From assembly GCF_006094395.1 (NCBI RefSeq), contig NZ_CP035291.1, positions 2,356,001 through 2,420,000 on the forward strand: a DNA stretch of 64,000 nucleotides, in the 5' to 3' direction. The DNA comes from Staphylococcus haemolyticus. GTDB taxonomy: Bacteria; Bacillota; Bacilli; Staphylococcales; Staphylococcaceae. The position numbers were made by a program, and so were the translations under genes. The notes below the pieces were generated by a model that saw nothing but the letters and a program-made list of their open reading frames with translations, searched no databases and was not told where the DNA came from. Below are positions 59,068-64,000 of the stretch, piece after piece; position 1 is the first letter of the stretch, and every line of letters starts with the position of its first letter.

Positions 59068-60597
59068 TATAGTGCTTGGTGGCTTAGAAGTGATGTCATA
59101 GACTACGCGGTTAACGTGATCTACTTCATTTACGATACGGCTTGAGATTTTTTGTAGGACTTCCCAATCAATGCGGGCGAAGTCACTTGTCATACCGTCA
59201 ATAGATGTAACTGCACGAATACCTACAGTATGATCATACGTACGATAGTCTCCCATAACACCTACAGATTGAATGCCAGGAAGTACTGTGAAGTATTGCC
59301 AAATGTCTCTTTCAAGACCTTCCTCACGCACAACTTCACGTAAAATCGCATCTGATTCTCGTACGATTTCTAATTTATCTTCAGTAATTTCACCTAATAC
59401 ACGGATTCCTAAACCTGGACCTGGGAAAGGCTGTCTCCATACTAAATGTTCAGGAATGCCTAATTCTATACCTAATGCACGCACTTCATCTTTAAATAAC
59501 GTGTTAATCGGCTCAATAAGTTCAAATTCCATATCTTCAGGTAATCCACCTACGTTATGGTGAGATTTGATAGTTTGTGCAGTTTTAGTACCTGATTCGA
59601 TGACGTCAGTATAAAGTGTACCTTGTGCTAAGAAATCAACGTCAGTTAATTTTGCCGCTTCATCATCAAACACATATACAAATTCATTACCAATAATTTT
59701 ACGTTTTTGTTCTGGATCAGATACACCTTTTAATTTATCCATGAAACGTTCCTGTGCATTCACACGGATAATATTCATGTCGAAACCTTCACCGAATTGT
59801 TCCATAACCATGTCACCTTCGCCTTTACGAAGCAAACCATGGTCAACAAAGATACATGTCAATTGATCGCCAATCGCTTTATGTAATAAGACAGCTACAA
59901 CTGATGAGTCTACGCCCCCGCTCATCGCACATAATACTTTGCGATCTCCAACGCGTTTACGGATTTTTTCAACTTCTATATCGATAAAGTTTTCCATTGT
60001 CCATTCGCCTGTGCATTCACACACACGGCGTACGAAGTTTCTTAATAAATCATTACCATATTCTGTATGACGTACTTCAGGATGGAATTGGACACCGTAA
60101 ATACGACGTTTCTTATCTTCAATTGCCGCATAATTTGTACTTGGACTATCTGCAATCACTTCAAATCCGTCTGGAATTTCAATTACTTTATCAGAATGAC
60201 TCATCCATACAGTTTGTTCAGCTGGTAATCCAAAGAATAACTCATCTGATTTTGCGTTAATAATTGCTTTACCATACTCACGTTCATTAGCGCGCTCAAC
60301 TTTTCCGCCTAAAAGTTTAGTCGTCAACTGCATACCATAACAAATACCTAGTACAGGAATGCCTAAATTATAAATTTCAGGGTCGATAGTGAATGAACCT
60401 TCCTCATATACTGAATTCGGACCACCTGAAAGAATAATACCTTTAGGATTCATACGTTTAATTTCATCAACCGAAATTTCGTGATCATGTAATTCACTGT
60501 ATACACCCATTTCACGAATACGACGCGTAATCAATTGATTGTACTGACTACCAAAGTCTAAGACAAGAATCAACTCTTGCTCTTGAGCCATTTCCAT
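59056..60597 (-). CDS. guaA: GMP synthase (glutamine-hydrolysing)
   Basis: 513 residues. Converts XMP to GMP using glutamine. A class I glutamine amidotransferase domain with nucleophile Cys in GICYGMQL (about 84-91) and [10 protein letters not shown] (about 172-181) precedes the ATP-pyrophosphatase domain with the P-loop SGGVDSS (about 231-237) and the dimerisation domain ending PPSTIEWE. The last four codons coincide with the island att site but the protein is full length and unaltered in length. SD AAGGAG precedes ATG. Confidence 0.98.
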
Positions 60598-60770
60598 AAT
60601 TGTGAATCTCCTTTTAATTGAATTTTATGTAAATAATAGAGAGACACTTCCCATAATGCATTGCTTTTAGATTCTTCTTAAAAGTGAACAACCTCTATGA
60701 CAATCACATTTAAAATGAAAAATGCTCCCCATTCTTTCTAACAAATTGACTTCATCACACTTGATTTAAA

Positions 60771-62258
<1,488 letters not shown>

Positions 62259-62275
62259 TTATATAGTTATTTCTA

Positions 62276-63544
62276 TTATTTCACATTTTCTTCGCTTTGT
62301 TTATACTTTAGACCATTAAAAAAGAAATTAAGAATAATTGCTGAAATAGCACCTAGTACAATGCCATTTTGAGTTAGCCAAGCAAATTGCTCACCTAACG
62401 CTTTAAATGCTTGAGGCACTGCACTAATACCTGTACCTAAACCTACGGATACTGCAATAATTAGTAAATTATTTTGATTTTTAAAATCAATATGTCCTAA
62501 AATGCTAACACCATAAGCCATAACCATACCAAACATTGCAATCATTGCACCGCCTAATACAGGTAATGGGATGATATTAGCTAATGCACCTAATTTAGGA
62601 ATACAACCACATATTAAAAGTAGAATAACCATGCCGTAAATGACATTGTTTTTCTTAGCACCTGATAAAGATACTAGTCCAACATTTTGAGAGTATGCCG
62701 TATAAGGAAATGAGTTAAAAATTGATCCTAATACAATAGCAAGACCTTCCGCAGTGTAACCTTTACGAAAATCTTTTCTTTCCAACTTTTTACCAGTAAT
62801 TTCACTTAGTGCATGATATACACCTGTCGATTCTATTAAACTTACGATGGCTACAATTGTAAATACAAGTATCGCACCTAAATCAAAACCGAAACCAGAA
62901 AAACGAAATGGTTGAGGTATTCCTAACCAATGGGCTTCTCCCACTTGCTTAACATCTACTAAGCCAAGCACATTTGCCAATATTGTACCTGCAACTAGTC
63001 CGATTAAAATCGCAATGGATTTTAAGAAACCCTTCGTAAATCTTTGTAAAATAAGAATAATGACTAAAGTAGCGCCTCCTAAAATTAAATTTTTAGGATT
63101 TCCATAGTCTTTAGCACCTTCTCCACCAGCTAAATAATTCATTGCTACTGGCATTAAATTAATTCCTATAATTGTAACCACACTTCCAGTTACGACAGGT
63201 GGAAAGAATTTAACTAAATAAGAGAAGAATGGTGCAATAATGACAACCAAAATACCTGATACAAATAATGAACCATATAGCACATCCAAGCCCTTCGTTT
63301 GACCGATTAAAATCATAGGTGCTACCGCAGTAAATGTACATCCTAGCACAATGGGTAATCCTGTACCCGTCACTTTGTTAGCTTGTAAAAATGTTGCTAC
63401 ACCACACATAAAAACATCCACTGTGACTAAATACGCAATTTGTTCCGGAGTAAATTTAAGACTGGTACCAACAATAATTGGTACTAATATCGCTCCGGCA
63501 TACATTGCTAATAAGTGTTGTAAACTTAAAATGAACGTCTTCAT
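62276..63544 (-). CDS. pbuX: Xanthine permease
   Basis: 422 residues with about 12-14 membrane helices, nucleobase:cation symporter-2 family. Family features: a QH motif near the N-terminus (LSLQHLLAMYAG) and the SIGNATURE region VGLVSLSGAKKNNVI. Imports xanthine for salvage. Start overlaps the xpt stop by 4 bp (ATGA), so it is coupled to xpt. Confidence 0.92.
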   Translation of the reverse strand: MKTFILSLQHLLAMYAGAILVPIIVGTSLKFTPEQIAYLVTVDVFMCGVATFLQANKVTGTGLPIVLGCTFTAVAPMILIGQTKGLDVLYGSLFVSGILVVIIAPFFSYLVKFFPPVVTGSVVTIIGINLMPVAMNYLAGGEGAKDYGNPKNLILGGATLVIILILQRFTKGFLKSIAILIGLVAGTILANVLGLVDVKQVGEAHWLGIPQPFRFSGFGFDLGAILVFTIVAIVSLIESTGVYHALSEITGKKLERKDFRKGYTAEGLAIVLGSIFNSFPYTAYSQNVGLVSLSGAKKNNVIYGMVILLLICGCIPKLGALANIIPLPVLGGAMIAMFGMVMAYGVSILGHIDFKNQNNLLIIAVSVGLGTGISAVPQAFKALGEQFAWLTQNGIVLGAISAIILNFFFNGLKYKQSEENVK

Positions 63545-64000
63545 TCATTTTCACCTAGTAGTGTAACTTGGTTTCCTTTTAATGAAGCCACTTTACATAA
63601 TGAAGAAACGTTTAAACCTGCCTCTTCTAATCTTTGTCTACCATCTTGGAAACTCTTTTCAACAACAATACCAATACCAACCGTTTTAGCTTTAGCTTGT
63701 TGCGCAATATCATATAACCCAAGTGAAGCATCACCATTGGCTAAGAAATCATCAATAATTAAAACCGTATCATTCTCATTTAGAAATTCTTCCGAAACAA
63801 TAACCGTACTTGTTTTATTCTTTGTAAAAGAATGAATATCGGTACTATAAAAGCCATCTTTCAACGTACTTGGTTTAGCCTTTTTAGCAAATAAACAAGG
63901 AACATCAAAATGTAAAGATGCCATAATAGCTGGAGCAATGCCTGAAGCCTCGATTGTCAAGATCTTTGTGACACCTTTATCTTTAAATTGCTCATAAAAT
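63541..64000 (-). CDS. xpt: Xanthine phosphoribosyltransferase (partial, N-terminus beyond window)
   Basis: About 153 C-terminal residues of a PRTase. The PRPP-binding motif VLIIDDFLANGDA and the downstream FQDGRQRLEEAG are present, and the reading frame continues to the right edge through YEQFKDKGVTKILTIEASGI. First gene of xpt-pbuX-guaB-guaA, whose guanine riboswitch would lie beyond the window. Converts xanthine to XMP. Confidence 0.93.
   Translation of the reverse strand, partial: FYEQFKDKGVTKILTIEASGIAPAIMASLHFDVPCLFAKKAKPSTLKDGFYSTDIHSFTKNKTSTVIVSEEFLNENDTVLIIDDFLANGDASLGLYDIAQQAKAKTVGIGIVVEKSFQDGRQRLEEAGLNVSSLCKVASLKGNQVTLLGENE

Overview
This window is from a low-GC Gram-positive chromosome, a Staphylococcus other than S. 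aureus and most likely a coagulase-negative species. The basis is recognisable core proteins with staphylococcal gene order (dnaX-ebfC-recR-rRNA operon-Orn/Lys/Arg decarboxylase; tre operon-tRNA-Ser-gltBD/gltC; sle1; mpsABC next to a PSM-alpha-type peptide gene; xpt-pbuX-guaB-guaA). I cannot name the species from sequence alone. Starts were chosen by ribosome-binding-site spacing and family N-termini, and several differ from the longest possible reading frame.

Layout. 1-1517: partial decarboxylase and speG spermidine acetyltransferase, both minus strand. 1663-6963: a complete minus-strand rRNA operon (5S, 23S, 16S, no tRNA in the spacer) with a terminator and two tandem promoters. 7147-11221: recR, ebfC, dnaX, a GNAT gene, a dispersed repeat and the 271-nt SRP RNA. 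11274-15393: trehalose PTS operon treP-treA-treR with a TreR operator and a cre-like site. 15424-22682: tRNA-Ser(UGA), glutamate synthase gltB-gltD and divergent gltC. 22721-43600: ordinary core genes: YibE/F pair, GNAT and NUDIX proteins, sle1 autolysin, mccA-mccB transsulfuration genes, a neurotransmitter:Na+ symporter-family protein, esterase, patatin, PAP2 phosphatase, the mpsABC (DabB/DabA-type) bicarbonate system, a 20-residue PSM, and a DUF1304 protein that seems to start with ATT.

43613-59067 is an integrated phage-inducible chromosomal island (PICI, SaPI-like) of about 15.4 kb at the 3' end of guaA. It is bounded by a 14-bp direct repeat. It has the canonical order int, stl, str, xis-like gene, small early genes, primase, DUF927-type replication helicase, an iteron origin, two mid genes, and a morphogenesis/packaging operon ending in terS. 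That operon has a strong promoter overlapped by a LexA-type box. The cargo is a KtrB/TrkH-type potassium transporter beyond terS; no toxin or resistance gene was seen. Unusual parts are a cassette of four very small genes between stl and int (two related soluble proteins flanking two two-helix membrane proteins), a truncated second copy of the terS 3' end, three copies of a CATAG-type operator around str/stl, TGCCCTTT repeats near both ends that look like integrase arm sites, and two hairpins with a compensatory base change upstream of the potassium transporter.

59056-64000 is the purine operon guaA, guaB, pbuX and partial xpt, transcribed leftwards. The island sits directly downstream of guaA and leaves its coding sequence intact. 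The original guaA terminator is now probably the hairpin at 43556-43596, on the far side of the island.
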